Assembly (NCBI GenBank): GCA_021414005.1
Contig: JAIOPH010000027.1
Location: forward strand, 432,046-496,045
Source: Chthoniobacter sp.
GTDB lineage: Bacteria; Verrucomicrobiota; Verrucomicrobiia; Chthoniobacterales; Chthoniobacteraceae
Reading direction: 5' to 3'
Length of the DNA: 64,000 bases
The stretch's first letter is position 1, and each line of letters opens with the position of its first letter. The notes under the pieces were generated by a model. It saw nothing but the letters and a program-made list of their open reading frames with translations, made no database searches and had not been told where the DNA came from. Shown piece after piece: positions 55,319-64,000 of this stretch. The position numbers and the translations under genes are program-made.

Positions 55319-55927
55319 CTACGGCTGCGCCGATGGTCTCGTGTCCGGCAGGTATTCGTAGAGCGTTTTGACGCTGCCATCTGGAAAGATCATTAGATTT
55401 CCATCCGCATGCACGGAGCCGCGCTCGATAAACCATGGCTGCCCTGACCAGCGATGCGGGGTAATCTCTTTGTCATCGAACGGGGTGGGAAGGTAGTCAA
55501 TGCGTTCCTCGGAAGACTCAGAACTGGAAGTGCCCGCTCCTGCCGAAAGCTTCTTTTGCACTGTCGGGCAGTGCCAAGATTCTTTGGAAATCTTATATGG
55601 ACTTAACGCAGCCATCCATTGCCGGGCATATTCATCGGAATCGGTTTCACCGACCAGTTGCGGGTCAATTTGCGGCCAACGTTTTTGATCTTGCAGATAC
55701 GATTCTGCCCCTACGTATAAGGCCTTCAGATTCATCGTACATTTTGCCCGATCCATCCGGGCAGCCATGCTCGAAACGACCGGCAGTAACATCGTGGCAA
55801 GAATCGCAATAATGACAATCACCGTCACCAGTTCCAAAAGCGTCAGGCCCGCGTTGCGGGCCTGACGATAGGGAGAATTCTTCACCGCTTGATTAGGTGC
55901 AGAAGCAGGTGTCAACCCGCTCCACAC
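55319..55927 (-). CDS. Prepilin-like protein
   Basis: 202 residues from GTG 55927. Class III signal NAGLTLLELVTVIVIIAILATMLLPVV: cleavage after G27, Glu at +5. An alternative GTG at 55882 would give a 12-residue leader, more typical of prepilins. The C-terminal part (GSVHADGNLMIFPDGSVKTLYEY) fits pseudopilin endings of the phylum. It overlaps or abuts the upstream secreted-protein gene, so the two are co-expressed. Confidence 0.78.
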   Translation of the reverse strand: MWSGLTPASAPNQAVKNSPYRQARNAGLTLLELVTVIVIIAILATMLLPVVSSMAARMDRAKCTMNLKALYVGAESYLQDQKRWPQIDPQLVGETDSDEYARQWMAALSPYKISKESWHCPTVQKKLSAGAGTSSSESSEERIDYLPTPFDDKEITPHRWSGQPWFIERGSVHADGNLMIFPDGSVKTLYEYLPDTRPSAQP

Positions 55928-56589
55928 TACGGAACAGTCGTGCCAGTTTGAGCAACGGTGGTCGGAGCATCAGCCTGCCTGAAACCATCCAACTTAAACG
56001 CGAGCGTTCCTGAGGGGACGCGAACAGTAGAGGTGGTGGTGCCGGTCGCCGGTGGGACTGCGTCAACAGTGATTGTGGAGAGAATTGAGACGTTGAATAT
56101 TGCATCGCCCTTAAGGGTGACCGCACCTTGGCGACCACTACTAAGTTTAGCTTTGATCGACCCATTGGCCTCCGGTTGCCGACCGCCACCAGTAATAGTG
56201 ATCGTAGGGTCAATAAATCCTCCTCCAGTGATGACAGTGGTTCTAACCGTTCCGTCGGCGATGGCGACAAGCGTTTTGTTATTAGGATCGGCGATTCCGG
56301 TGAGGGTGCTGCTAAATGACGTTCCTTCAAAAAACAGCGCCGTCGTGCCAGTGGCAAAACCAGACTTTGGGACCGTAATCAGAAACAATCCGATTGAATT
56401 CGTGCCGACCGAAGTTGTCGTTCCCCCGGCTCCCAGAATATCGCCAGTCGTGGTCACCCCGGTTAGGACGCCGGCGTAAATGCCGGTTACAGAAGCTTGA
56501 TTTCCAGAATAAACCGGACCGCCGCTCAGAGCCCAGCATTGAGTTTGCACAAATACGAAGCCGACGAGGAGGGAGAGAACTTTTTTCAT
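55927..56589 (-). CDS. Exported beta-rich protein, unknown
   Basis: 220 residues. Signal peptide MKKVLSLLVGFVFVQTQCWA, then a low-complexity beta-like protein rich in Gly, Thr, Ser and Val, with TITITGGGRQPEANGSIK in the middle. No domain is recognised. The paired prepilin gene downstream suggests a surface structure. Composition is somewhat AT-richer than neighbours. Confidence 0.65.
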   Translation of the reverse strand: MKKVLSLLVGFVFVQTQCWALSGGPVYSGNQASVTGIYAGVLTGVTTTGDILGAGGTTTSVGTNSIGLFLITVPKSGFATGTTALFFEGTSFSSTLTGIADPNNKTLVAIADGTVRTTVITGGGFIDPTITITGGGRQPEANGSIKAKLSSGRQGAVTLKGDAIFNVSILSTITVDAVPPATGTTTSTVRVPSGTLAFKLDGFRQADAPTTVAQTGTTVP

Positions 56590-56702
56590 GGCTGGCAATC
56601 AATCGGTGCCGCTTTGGAGTGTCAACGGGTTTTTAAGGAAAATTTCAATAGTCTTGTTCGGACATCTCGCTTCGTAGAAATTTTCCGCGTTGTACTGAAT
56701 CT

Positions 56703-57137
56703 ATGCCCGCTCCATTGCCTTCTGACCTCCCAGCGCTAGCCCAAGCGGTGATCGCCCGGGCGAAATTTCCGCAGCTCGCCACACTGGATGGCGACCAGCC
56801 GCGGGTGCGGCCAGTCTCGCCGGTGCGGGTGGACGGTTTCACGATCTATGTGGCGAATTTGCGCAGCTACGGCAAAACCCGCGAGATCGCGGCCAATCCC
56901 CGGGTCGAACTTTGCTATCTCGACGAGCACCACGACCAGGTGCGCATCACCGGCGTAGCCGAAGTCCTGGCCGACGCGGCGCTGCTACGGGAGATCTGGG
57001 AGAGCAACGCGCTACTGCGGCGCTATCTCGGCTCGCCGGAAAACCCTGAGTTGATCATCTATCGCATCCGCCCCGTGCGCGTGCGCTTCATGCGCGAGTG
57101 GGCGCTGGAATACCACGAGGTGCCGCTCGACGCCTGA
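56703..57137 (+). CDS. Pyridoxamine 5'-phosphate oxidase-family protein
   Basis: 144 residues with the split-barrel layout: AKFPQLATLDGDQPRVRPVSPVRVDGFTIYVAN, REIAANPRVELCYLDEHHDQVRITGVAEV. Such proteins bind FMN, F420 or heme. A general-stress or flavin-reductase role is possible, but no ligand residue proves one. It is convergent with the FHA-cyclase gene. Confidence 0.82.
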   Translation: MPAPLPSDLPALAQAVIARAKFPQLATLDGDQPRVRPVSPVRVDGFTIYVANLRSYGKTREIAANPRVELCYLDEHHDQVRITGVAEVLADAALLREIWESNALLRRYLGSPENPELIIYRIRPVRVRFMREWALEYHEVPLDA

Positions 57138-57153
57138 GCACCGTGCCGCCGGG

Positions 57154-58062
57154 CTATTCCACCAAACCAAACGCCCGCACCGTCTGGCTCTTGCCCTTGA
57201 GCGTGCGCTCGCCGAGATCCTCGAACTTTTTCACGTCGGGCATTTGCGCGGAAAAATCGCCGGACATCACGACCCGCCGGTTCAGTTCCTTGGACAGCGC
57301 TTCCAGACGGAAAACCGTGTTCACCGCGTCGCCGATGATCGTCGCGTCGCGCTCGGCGGCCACGCCTACATTGCTGCACGTCACGCGTCCGTAGTGGAGC
57401 GAGATGGCAATTTTGAAAGCCTCGCCGTTCGGCCAGGTGCGGGAGTCCGCGAGGGCGAGCATGCGCTTCGTGGCAGCAAAGGCGGTGCCGCAATCCGCCG
57501 GGCCGCGGCCGGTTACGCCCCAGTAGGCGAGCATGGCGTCGCCGATGAACTTGTCGATCGTCCCCGCACTCTGCGCGACCATATTTCCCGTTTCGCGGAA
57601 CCATGCGCCGAGCGTTTGGGCCATTTCCTCGCCGGAGATTTTTTCCGACATCGTGCTGAAACCGCGGATGTCGCACACGAGCAACGCCACGGGCCGCGCC
57701 TCGACCACCGAGTGATCCACGCTGCCGATCATGGTCATCGCGTTGGACTCGCCGCAGGCCTCGTCGTCGTGCTCGAGAAAAACCAACTGATTGTCCGCGA
57801 TGCGAATTTTCGCCCCGTCAGTCAGCGTGACCGGCATGACCACCCGCTCGTCGTTCACGTAAGTGCCGTTGCGACTGCCGAGATCAATGAGCTGATACTG
57901 CCAGCCATTGTGGCAGCGGATGAGAGCGTGCTGGCGCGAAACCAGCGGGCTGAAACTGAGGCAGACCGTGTTTTCCCGCGTCCGTCCGATGGACGCGGTA
58001 TTGCCGATGCCGACCTCGAAAGGTTCGGCAGTGGCGGGCTGGATCTTGAGTTTCGCTCCCAT
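57154..58062 (-). CDS. FHA domain - class III nucleotide cyclase
   Basis: 302 residues. An FHA domain (about 10-105; IGRTR, SPLVSRQHALI, DLGSRNGTYVN) is joined to a class III cyclase domain (about 125-300). The metal aspartates occur in VCDIRGFS and FIGDAMLA, with the DKF lysine and the VN...R pair in IIGDAVNTVFRL, so it is probably active. FHA domains bind phosphothreonine, which fits the kinase starting 99 bp away in the opposite direction. Start MGAKLKIQ at 58062 was chosen. Confidence 0.9.
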   Translation of the reverse strand: MGAKLKIQPATAEPFEVGIGNTASIGRTRENTVCLSFSPLVSRQHALIRCHNGWQYQLIDLGSRNGTYVNDERVVMPVTLTDGAKIRIADNQLVFLEHDDEACGESNAMTMIGSVDHSVVEARPVALLVCDIRGFSTMSEKISGEEMAQTLGAWFRETGNMVAQSAGTIDKFIGDAMLAYWGVTGRGPADCGTAFAATKRMLALADSRTWPNGEAFKIAISLHYGRVTCSNVGVAAERDATIIGDAVNTVFRLEALSKELNRRVVMSGDFSAQMPDVKKFEDLGERTLKGKSQTVRAFGLVE

Positions 58063-58160
58063 GAGGTTCTGATTCGATGCGGGTTGCAGGTTGCGCGAGC
58101 CGGCGGAAAACTGCAACCTCTGCCGCTCTCGCACGCAAGACGCTTACGTAAAAAACATTC

Positions 58161-61100
58161 ATGCCCGAGGCCATTCTCTTCGACCACTACGAAGTTCTGA
58201 CCCGCGACGACGGTTCGCCTTATGAACTCGGTCGCGGGGCGATGGGCATTACCTACAAGGCGTTTGACACCAGCCTGCGCATCACCGTCGCGCTCAAGGT
58301 CATCAACGCCACCTATCTCAACAGCGAAGTCGCACGGCAGCGCTTCGTGCGCGAGGCGCGCTCGGCGGCGAAACTGCGGCATCGCAACGTCGCCTCCGTC
58401 TTCCATCTCGGCACCGAGGGCGACACCTGGTTTTACGCGATGGAATTCATCGACGGCGAAACCGTGGAAGCGCTGATCAAACGCCAGGGCCCGCTCGCTC
58501 CGTCGCTGGGGCTGACGATCACCGATCAAGTCGCGCGCGCCCTCAACGCCGCCACCCAGCACGGCCTCGTGCATCGCGACATCAAGCCCGCGAACCTCAT
58601 GCTCGTGCATGAGGATGACGAGCTGGTCGCGAAAGTGATCGACTTCGGTCTCGCCAAAACCGCCCACGCCGTCGAGGGCGAGGACGCCGCGACCCTGAGC
58701 CTGGGCGGCTTCGTCGGCACCCCGCATTTCGCCAGCCCGGAGCAGCTCGAGGAAAAGGACATCGACGTCCGCTCGGACATCTACTCCCTCGGCGTCACGC
58801 TCTGGTACATGCTCGCCGGGCAGGCCCCATTCGCCGGCTCCATGGCGCAGGTGATGAGCCAGCACCTCTCGAAGCCGCCGCCTTTCGAGAAGCTGGAAGA
58901 CCTCCCGCCAGCCGTCGCCGAGGTGCTGCGCCGGATGCTGGAGAAAGATCCCGCCGACCGATTTCAGACGCCCGCCGAGTTGCGAAAAGCGATCGAGGAC
59001 GCGCTCGAAGCCAGCCTCGCCGCACCCGCCGCCACGCCCGGTGCGCCCGCTGCGGACGACGAGAATTTCGCGACCCTTTTGGAAACCTCCGCCGTACGTC
59101 CCGGCGAGACGCGCTTTGAGGTCGGCGTGGTCCTTGCAGGCCGCTACCGCATCCTCGACGTGCTGGGCGAAACCAACACGGGGCGCGCCTTTCGCGCCTT
59201 TGACGGCGAGCGCCAAGGCGATGTGCGCATCCTCGTGTTGCACCCGGAGTTTCTCGGCGATCCGACTGCCTGCACCGGGCTGGAGCGCGAGGTGGAAAAG
59301 CTCAAGCCCGTCCAACATCCGAACCTGCTCGGCGTCTTCGATTTTGAAACCATCGAGCAAGCGAGCTTCCTCGCGCTGGAATGGACGAACGGCTTCTCGC
59401 TGCTCGAACTCCTCCGCGCGCGCCGCGAACTCGGTGCCGACGAAACGCTCGCCCTGCTGCGGCAGGCCGCCGCCGGTGTGGATCACGCGCTCGCGCACGG
59501 GCTCGGTGGCCTCGAGTTCGGGCTGCATCAAGTGTTCGTCCATTTTGCGCAGCCAGTAGAAAAGGACGCGTTGCTGCGCGCGCCGGTGTCGGGCTGGCCG
59601 GAGTTCGTGGTAAAAATCTACCCGCTCGCATTTACCGCCGATCTCGCATCGTCGCAGACTTGGGCGGGCGGCAAAACGATGGTCGGCGAAGCGGCGAAGA
59701 CGGCGAATTCCACCGCGGAAGCGCGTCCACGCTACCTCCAGGCGCTCGCCGCGCTCGGCTATGAACTGCTCGGCGGCACGCTCTCGCCCGCCGCGCTGGG
59801 CGGCACCGCGGCGCCCCGCTGCGCGCCGCTTTCCACGCTCTCCGAGGAGGGCAATGAAGTGCTCCGCCGCGCGCTCGACCCCGCACGCTCCTTCGCCAGT
59901 GCCGAGGAATTTTGCACCGCGCTCGGCCGGCTCGACGGGCTCCAAGTCCGCCACCATGACTCGCACGCCGGAGCCATCGCGACGCCACCCGGCCCCGCCC
60001 TTCCACCACCGCTTCCACCCGCGAAAAAGAAAGCTCCGCTCGGGCTCATCGGCGGCCTCGCCGCGGCGCTTCTCGTGCTCGGCGCGGGCGGATATTTCAT
60101 CACGCACCGCACTCCGGCCCCGCCACTCCCCGACGGCGAACCGATCCCGGAAAAAAAAGAAACGCCGGATAACGCCGAGCAGCTCGAAAAAGAACGGCAG
60201 GCGCGTTTGGAAAAGGAACGCGAGGAAGCCGCCGCCGCGGAAAAAATGAAGGCCGAGGAAGCCAAAGCCGCCGAAGAAAAACGCGCGAAAGAGGAGGAGG
60301 AAAAAAAGGCGCAAGCCGTGAAAGAGCGCCAGGAGTTGCTCAAGAGCCGCATCGGGAAGGCGCAGGCGCTGGAGGAGAAAGGCGAGTGGGCACCGTCCGT
60401 CCGCGCATGGCTGGCGGTGACACGTGATTTTCCCGAATCCGGCGTCGGCAAAAACCACCTCGAAACGCTCCTCAACCACCTGCGCGACCGCCCGAGTCCC
60501 ATCTCGTTCGCCGAGTTCACCACCATGCGCGAGCCCATCACCGAGGCCGCGCAGATGGACATCCTTTCCGCCATGCTCCTCCTCGGCGACAACCTCCGGA
60601 AAACCGAGCCGGACACCGCTTTCAAATGGTACACCACCGCCGTCGAAAAGAAGGGCGACCCCGTGGCCATGACGCAGCTCGGCTTCATGCTCGAATCCGG
60701 CGTGGGCAGCAGCAAGCCGGACTTCGTGAAGGCCGCGGAATACTTCCAGACCGCCGCCGACAAGGGCGACGTCGGCGGCAAATTCGCACTCGGACGTTGC
60801 TACCTGACCGGCCGCGGCCTCCCCGCCAAAGACGAAAAGCGCGGGGCCGAACTGGCGCGCGAGGCAGCCGACGCCGGCGATACCCGCGCCATGAATTTGC
60901 TCGGCGACTGTTACACCCACGGCACCGGCGTGAAGACGGACTTCGCCGAGGCCTTTCGCCTTTTCAGCCTCGCCGCCGGAAAGGGAAATCTGAAAGCGCT
61001 CGGCAATCTCGGTGTGCTCTACATGACCGGTCGTGGCGTCCCCGCAGCGAACCCGAAAAAGGCCGCCGAGCTTTTTGAGAAAGGCGCGGAGGCCGGCGAC

Positions 61101-61262
61101 AGCGCGTGCATGTTCAACTTCGCGCAGTGTCTCGACGAAGGTATCGGCACCGCCAAAAACGGACTGAAAGCGCAGGCCTGGTATCGCAAGTCCGCCGAAG
61201 CCGGCGACGAACGAGCCGCCGACTGGTGCCGTAAACACAACATCCCCTTCACCCGCGAATGA
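58161..61262 (+). CDS. Ser/Thr protein kinase with pseudokinase and Sel1 repeats
   Basis: 1,033 residues. Kinase domain 1 (about 20-285): glycine loop LGRGAMGITYKAF, ATP lysine K46, catalytic HRDIKPANLM (D140), DFG (161-163) and APE-like ASPEQ. A second kinase-like domain (about 321-592) lacks the HRD and DFG motifs and the ATP lysine, so it should be a pseudokinase. A membrane segment (about 627-647), a charged coiled coil (about 660-745) and five Sel1/TPR-like repeats (about 790-1025) follow, probably outside the cytoplasm. It is divergent from the FHA-cyclase. Confidence 0.92.
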   Translation: MPEAILFDHYEVLTRDDGSPYELGRGAMGITYKAFDTSLRITVALKVINATYLNSEVARQRFVREARSAAKLRHRNVASVFHLGTEGDTWFYAMEFIDGETVEALIKRQGPLAPSLGLTITDQVARALNAATQHGLVHRDIKPANLMLVHEDDELVAKVIDFGLAKTAHAVEGEDAATLSLGGFVGTPHFASPEQLEEKDIDVRSDIYSLGVTLWYMLAGQAPFAGSMAQVMSQHLSKPPPFEKLEDLPPAVAEVLRRMLEKDPADRFQTPAELRKAIEDALEASLAAPAATPGAPAADDENFATLLETSAVRPGETRFEVGVVLAGRYRILDVLGETNTGRAFRAFDGERQGDVRILVLHPEFLGDPTACTGLEREVEKLKPVQHPNLLGVFDFETIEQASFLALEWTNGFSLLELLRARRELGADETLALLRQAAAGVDHALAHGLGGLEFGLHQVFVHFAQPVEKDALLRAPVSGWPEFVVKIYPLAFTADLASSQTWAGGKTMVGEAAKTANSTAEARPRYLQALAALGYELLGGTLSPAALGGTAAPRCAPLSTLSEEGNEVLRRALDPARSFASAEEFCTALGRLDGLQVRHHDSHAGAIATPPGPALPPPLPPAKKKAPLGLIGGLAAALLVLGAGGYFITHRTPAPPLPDGEPIPEKKETPDNAEQLEKERQARLEKEREEAAAAEKMKAEEAKAAEEKRAKEEEEKKAQAVKERQELLKSRIGKAQALEEKGEWAPSVRAWLAVTRDFPESGVGKNHLETLLNHLRDRPSPISFAEFTTMREPITEAAQMDILSAMLLLGDNLRKTEPDTAFKWYTTAVEKKGDPVAMTQLGFMLESGVGSSKPDFVKAAEYFQTAADKGDVGGKFALGRCYLTGRGLPAKDEKRGAELAREAADAGDTRAMNLLGDCYTHGTGVKTDFAEAFRLFSLAAGKGNLKALGNLGVLYMTGRGVPAANPKKAAELFEKGAEAGDSACMFNFAQCLDEGIGTAKNGLKAQAWYRKSAEAGDERAADWCRKHNIPFTRE

Positions 61263-61323
61263 TCGCGCGCGGAGAAGTGCTTGCCTCCCACGCCACCCGC
61301 GTTTTAGAACCCCACTCACACGC

Positions 61324-61848
61324 ATGAAAACCTCCGCCATTCGCCCCGTCGCCCTCGTTACTTCCATCGCACTCGCCGTCGCGGGCTGCGAAAACATGAC
61401 CCCCGGTGAAAACGCCGCCGTCTTCGGCAGCGGTGCCGGCATCCTCGCCGGCAGCCTCGCGCGCGCCGCGGGTGCCAGCACCGGCGAGTCCATCGCCATC
61501 GGAGCCGCCGCCGGTGCCGTCGTCGCGATGACCACCTACATCATCGCCAAACATCAGGCTTCCGAACGCCAGCGGCAGATCGCCGAGCAACGCGCCCGCG
61601 TTTACTATGGCCGCCTCTCACCCGCGAAAAAGGTCGCGCTGAAGAAAAAGCGCGTGCGTTACATCGCCGTGGACACCGCCAAGGACGAGAAGACTTCGCC
61701 GAAGGCCAAGAAAGCCGTCATGATTTGGGACACGCAGACCGAGAGCGTGGCCGGCAATAACGTCTATGACGTGCAGAGCACCCCGTCCGTCGGCTCGACC
61801 GCGAAGTTCGACACCTACTCCGCCGAATACGTCGGCTCCGGCGGCTAG
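61324..61848 (+). CDS. Lipoprotein with glycine zipper
   Basis: 174 residues. Lipobox AVAGC (C22), a Gly/Ala-rich membrane-like zipper (about 33-75), a charged linker, and a C-terminal domain (AEQRARVYYGRLSPAKKV, KKRVRYIAVDT, FDTYSAEYVGSGG). It is not otherwise known to me. The last 80 residues are closely matched by the next gene's product. It may be cotranscribed with the kinase 61 bp upstream. Confidence 0.7.
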   Translation: MKTSAIRPVALVTSIALAVAGCENMTPGENAAVFGSGAGILAGSLARAAGASTGESIAIGAAAGAVVAMTTYIIAKHQASERQRQIAEQRARVYYGRLSPAKKVALKKKRVRYIAVDTAKDEKTSPKAKKAVMIWDTQTESVAGNNVYDVQSTPSVGSTAKFDTYSAEYVGSGG

Positions 61849-61872
61849 GCCAGGCCCTTTCCCGCTCCCTCC

Positions 61873-62295
61873 ATGAAACCCGCCGCATTGCAAATCTCTG
61901 CCGCGCTCGCCTGCTGCGCGCTGCTCGGCGGGACCGCCGAAAGGTGCGGCGCGATGGATCTCGCGCGCATCGTCCAGACACAGACGATGCTCATCCGCCA
62001 CCGCGCCACCGAGGAGCAAAAGCGTGTGGCGCAGCAGCGGGCGCAGCTCTATTACACGCGCCTCGCGCCGGAGAAAAAAACCGTGCTCAAGAAAAAGAAG
62101 GTTCGCTACATCGCGGTGGATACCGTCCGCAGCAAGGAGACGCCCGCCAAGGCGCAGAAGACCGTCATGGTCTGGGACACCCAATCCGGCACGCTCGCGG
62201 GCAACGACGTCTATGACTTAGTCACCCCGCCCGCCGTGGGTGCGACCGCGAAATTTGACACCTACTCGGCGGAGTACGTGGGCAGCGGCGGGTAG
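61873..62295 (+). CDS. Exported protein, paralogue of the lipoprotein
   Basis: 140 residues. Signal peptide-like N-terminus (ISAALACCALLGGTAERCGA) and no glycine zipper. The C-terminal segment (QLYYTRLAPEKKTVLKKKKV, VRYIAVDT, WDTQSGTLAGNDVYD, FDTYSAEYVGSGG) is very similar to the neighbour, with identical last 13 residues. Duplication with loss or gain of the zipper. Function unknown. Confidence 0.7.
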   Translation: MKPAALQISAALACCALLGGTAERCGAMDLARIVQTQTMLIRHRATEEQKRVAQQRAQLYYTRLAPEKKTVLKKKKVRYIAVDTVRSKETPAKAQKTVMVWDTQSGTLAGNDVYDLVTPPAVGATAKFDTYSAEYVGSGG

Positions 62296-62338
62296 CGGAC
62301 GCCTGTCTCTCTTCAACGCGCAGCAGGCCGCTGGGTTT

Positions 62339-63283
62339 TTAACTCATCCGCAGCGGCTCCTCGGTCGGAATATCGATGGGGCCGAAGGAGGTGTGTTTGT
62401 TGCCCTTTTGATGATGCCCGACCAAGCGCAGTCGGCGGTTTTCACAAGCGGGACATTTACGTAACTCCATCGTTAGCGTGGCAACTCCGCCAAACCGCCC
62501 CCGATTCCCCATGCCTGCGTGAGCATCAAGAGCGTCTTGCAACCGTCCTTCCCCGAGTATCTGGACCAACTTCGCGAACGCTTCCCTCAGCAATTCAACG
62601 TCCTTCCATTTGGCTGTGCGGCTCTGTTTCTCGCTAAGATATTTGGAGCACCGTTCGCAGTAAGGTACCGCCACGAGCATTCCATAGACCCCGAAACCAC
62701 CGAGCGAGAAACCCACGATTTGGAGCAGCGCTACACCCCAGCCGAGCTTGCCCAGCTCGGTCGGGCTATCGTCGCTGCTACTCCGGGAACTTTTGTAGCT
62801 CATGCTTTCCGTGACGGCGACCAAGTAGTCCGTAAAACTCATCCGATCCTGCAGGCGCATCCCGTTCACGCGCGCCTCGCTGTAATCGAGATGATGAATG
62901 GCAAAAAACGTGGTGCAAGAAATCAGGACAATGTTAGCGAGCAGCATTTTCGACGGACGATGATGGTAGATGCGTGCGCCGATCCAATAGCCAATCGCCG
63001 CGACGAAACCGCAGAAAAGAGCGCCCGCCGGCAGGATCCAGTTCACCATCCATGTGTAGGGGGCAAAGTCCCACTCCTTGGACATGAAATGCGAAGCATA
63101 CGCGACGGCGGTACTCGTGAGAAAACCGCAGCCGGAGACAATCAGATCTTCGATCAAGTTACGGGAGGACGATTTCACGCGCCGAGGCTGAACGGACCAC
63201 CCGAAATTTCCAGCGCAAGATTTCGCGCCACCGGACGGACTGCCGCCGACATCCCATATATTCTTCCGATCGCCTTTGGTCAT
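62339..63283 (-). CDS. Membrane protein with two cysteine pairs, unknown
   Basis: 314 residues. Membrane segments at about 48-66, 80-103, 112-130 and 185-206. Two zinc-type cysteine pairs follow: CERC (209-212) and a C-terminal CPAC in RKCPACENRRL. A central charged stretch is not assigned. It could be a cytosolic zinc ribbon on a membrane anchor. Start 63283 was chosen; the frame continues upstream into sucC. Confidence 0.65.
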   Translation of the reverse strand: MTKGDRKNIWDVGGSPSGGAKSCAGNFGWSVQPRRVKSSSRNLIEDLIVSGCGFLTSTAVAYASHFMSKEWDFAPYTWMVNWILPAGALFCGFVAAIGYWIGARIYHHRPSKMLLANIVLISCTTFFAIHHLDYSEARVNGMRLQDRMSFTDYLVAVTESMSYKSSRSSSDDSPTELGKLGWGVALLQIVGFSLGGFGVYGMLVAVPYCERCSKYLSEKQSRTAKWKDVELLREAFAKLVQILGEGRLQDALDAHAGMGNRGRFGGVATLTMELRKCPACENRRLRLVGHHQKGNKHTSFGPIDIPTEEPLRMS

Positions 63284-63326
63284 GCCTTGCCACCGCTGCA
63301 ATGGTTCCCCTAGCGTCTGCCGCTCG

Positions 63327-64000
63327 ATGAATATCCACGAATACCAAGCCCGCGAACTTTTTGAAAAATTTGGCGTCGCCTCGACCAAAGGTGCCGTCGC
63401 CAGCACCGCTGACGAAGCGGCCGCCGTGGCGGCGAAACTGGGGACGAAGGAGTTCATGGTGAAGGCGCAGATTCATGCGGGCGGGCGGGGAAAGGGAACG
63501 TTCACGAGCGGCTTCAAGGGGGGTGTTCACATGGCGACTTCGGTGGATCAGGTGCGCGAGTTTGCGGGGAAGATGCTCGGGCAGACGCTCGTCACGCATC
63601 AGACGGGGCCGGAGGGGAAGGTCGTGAACAAGGTGCTCATCGCCGAGCCGGCGACGATCGCGCGCGAGCTGTATTTCGCGATCCTGCTCGACCGCGCGAG
63701 CAGCGCGCCGGTGGTCATCGCCAGCACCGAGGGCGGCATGGACATCGAGCACGTAGCCGAGCACACGCCGGAGAAAATCTTTCGCGAGCCGATTCATCCC
63801 GTCCTCGGACTCCAGCCCTACCAGACGCGCAAACTGGCGAAGGCGCTGGGCCTTTCCGGCGCGCAGATCGGCGCGGCGGCGAAGCTTTTCAGCGCAATGT
63901 TCAAGCTCTTCGTGGCGCGCGACTGCTCGCAGATCGAGGTGAACCCGCTCGTCGTCACCAAGACCGGCGAAATCCTCGCGCTCGATGCCAAGTTCAACTT
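63327..64000 (+). CDS. sucC: Succinyl-CoA synthetase beta subunit, 5' part
   Basis: The first 224 codons. MNIHEYQARELFEKFGV is the canonical SucC start; an ATP-grasp fold follows (FMVKAQIHAGGRGKGTF, a GLQPYQTRKLAKALGL stretch, and IEVNPLVVTKTGEILALDAKF with metal ligands). It makes ATP or GTP from succinyl-CoA. The gene runs off the end of the window. Confidence 0.95.
   Translation, partial: MNIHEYQARELFEKFGVASTKGAVASTADEAAAVAAKLGTKEFMVKAQIHAGGRGKGTFTSGFKGGVHMATSVDQVREFAGKMLGQTLVTHQTGPEGKVVNKVLIAEPATIARELYFAILLDRASSAPVVIASTEGGMDIEHVAEHTPEKIFREPIHPVLGLQPYQTRKLAKALGLSGAQIGAAAKLFSAMFKLFVARDCSQIEVNPLVVTKTGEILALDAKFN

Noticed and set aside
57855..61535. Long minus-strand open frame (over 1,200 codons) opposite the kinase
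   Set aside because: It has no domain or signal, is rich in Arg/Glu/Ala/Gly as expected from GC-rich codon bias, and lies opposite a gene with complete motifs.

Overview
The window looks like chromosomal DNA from a GC-rich Verrucomicrobiota bacterium (inference; no rRNA is present to confirm it). Pointers are a Planctomycetes/Verrucomicrobia-type cytochrome/DUF1549-DUF1553 protein next to a Tat-exported DUF1501 protein, two PEP-CTERM proteins, two stand-alone prepilin-like proteins, many small secreted proteins of unknown role, and start codons that mostly lack a Shine-Dalgarno sequence. There is no prophage, insertion sequence, CRISPR array or rRNA operon.

Region by region. 1-8.8 kb holds housekeeping genes: the 3' end of ygfZ, a cyclophilin, tRNA-Tyr, ribBA, msrB, a hotdog thioesterase, a GT-C-like membrane protein coupled to rfbA, rpmA/rplU, an isolated livF and tRNA-Pro. 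8.8-19 kb holds a ThuA-like protein, deoC, a U32 protease-family protein, an Uup-type ABC-F ATPase, a YugP-type metalloprotease, a three-gene cluster of small envelope proteins, a histone-H1-like repeat protein and mdh. 19-29 kb holds a glycoside hydrolase 2, the PSD1/DUF1501 pair, a secretin-domain protein, REP-like palindromes and a 21-bp minisatellite. 29-39.6 kb holds lipB, small proteins, a HAD phosphatase, a WD40-like protein, a tyrosine-phosphatase/cytochrome c fusion, a membrane spermidine-synthase-like protein, the PEP-CTERM pair and a pseudopilin. 39.6-45.8 kb is one minus-strand run of tightly packed genes (SDR, ROK kinase, membrane protein, SIS protein, MetE-like methyltransferase, UlaG-like metallo-hydrolase, Gfo/Idh dehydrogenase) that reads like a sugar-derivative catabolic operon. 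45.8-56.6 kb holds a SCO protein, livKHMG without livF, a left-handed beta-helix acyltransferase, a primary-like sigma factor, yifB/comM, citrate synthase, and a prepilin with a secreted partner. 56.7-64 kb holds a PNPOx-like protein, an FHA-adenylate/guanylate cyclase divergent from a large Ser/Thr kinase with a second, apparently dead kinase domain and Sel1 repeats, two paralogous envelope proteins, a membrane protein and the start of sucC.

The most unusual signals are: degenerate 7-bp-periodic, pyrimidine-rich (sense strand) leaders placed directly before many start codons, with the same type of repeat also inside one coding sequence and flanking a gene remnant; the phosphatase-cytochrome fusion; the kinase/pseudokinase-cyclase signalling locus; and the compact SDR-to-Gfo/Idh operon with a MetE-type zinc methyltransferase. 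Central metabolism is represented by mdh, citrate synthase and sucC. The Liv transporter is complete only if the distant livF serves livKHMG.
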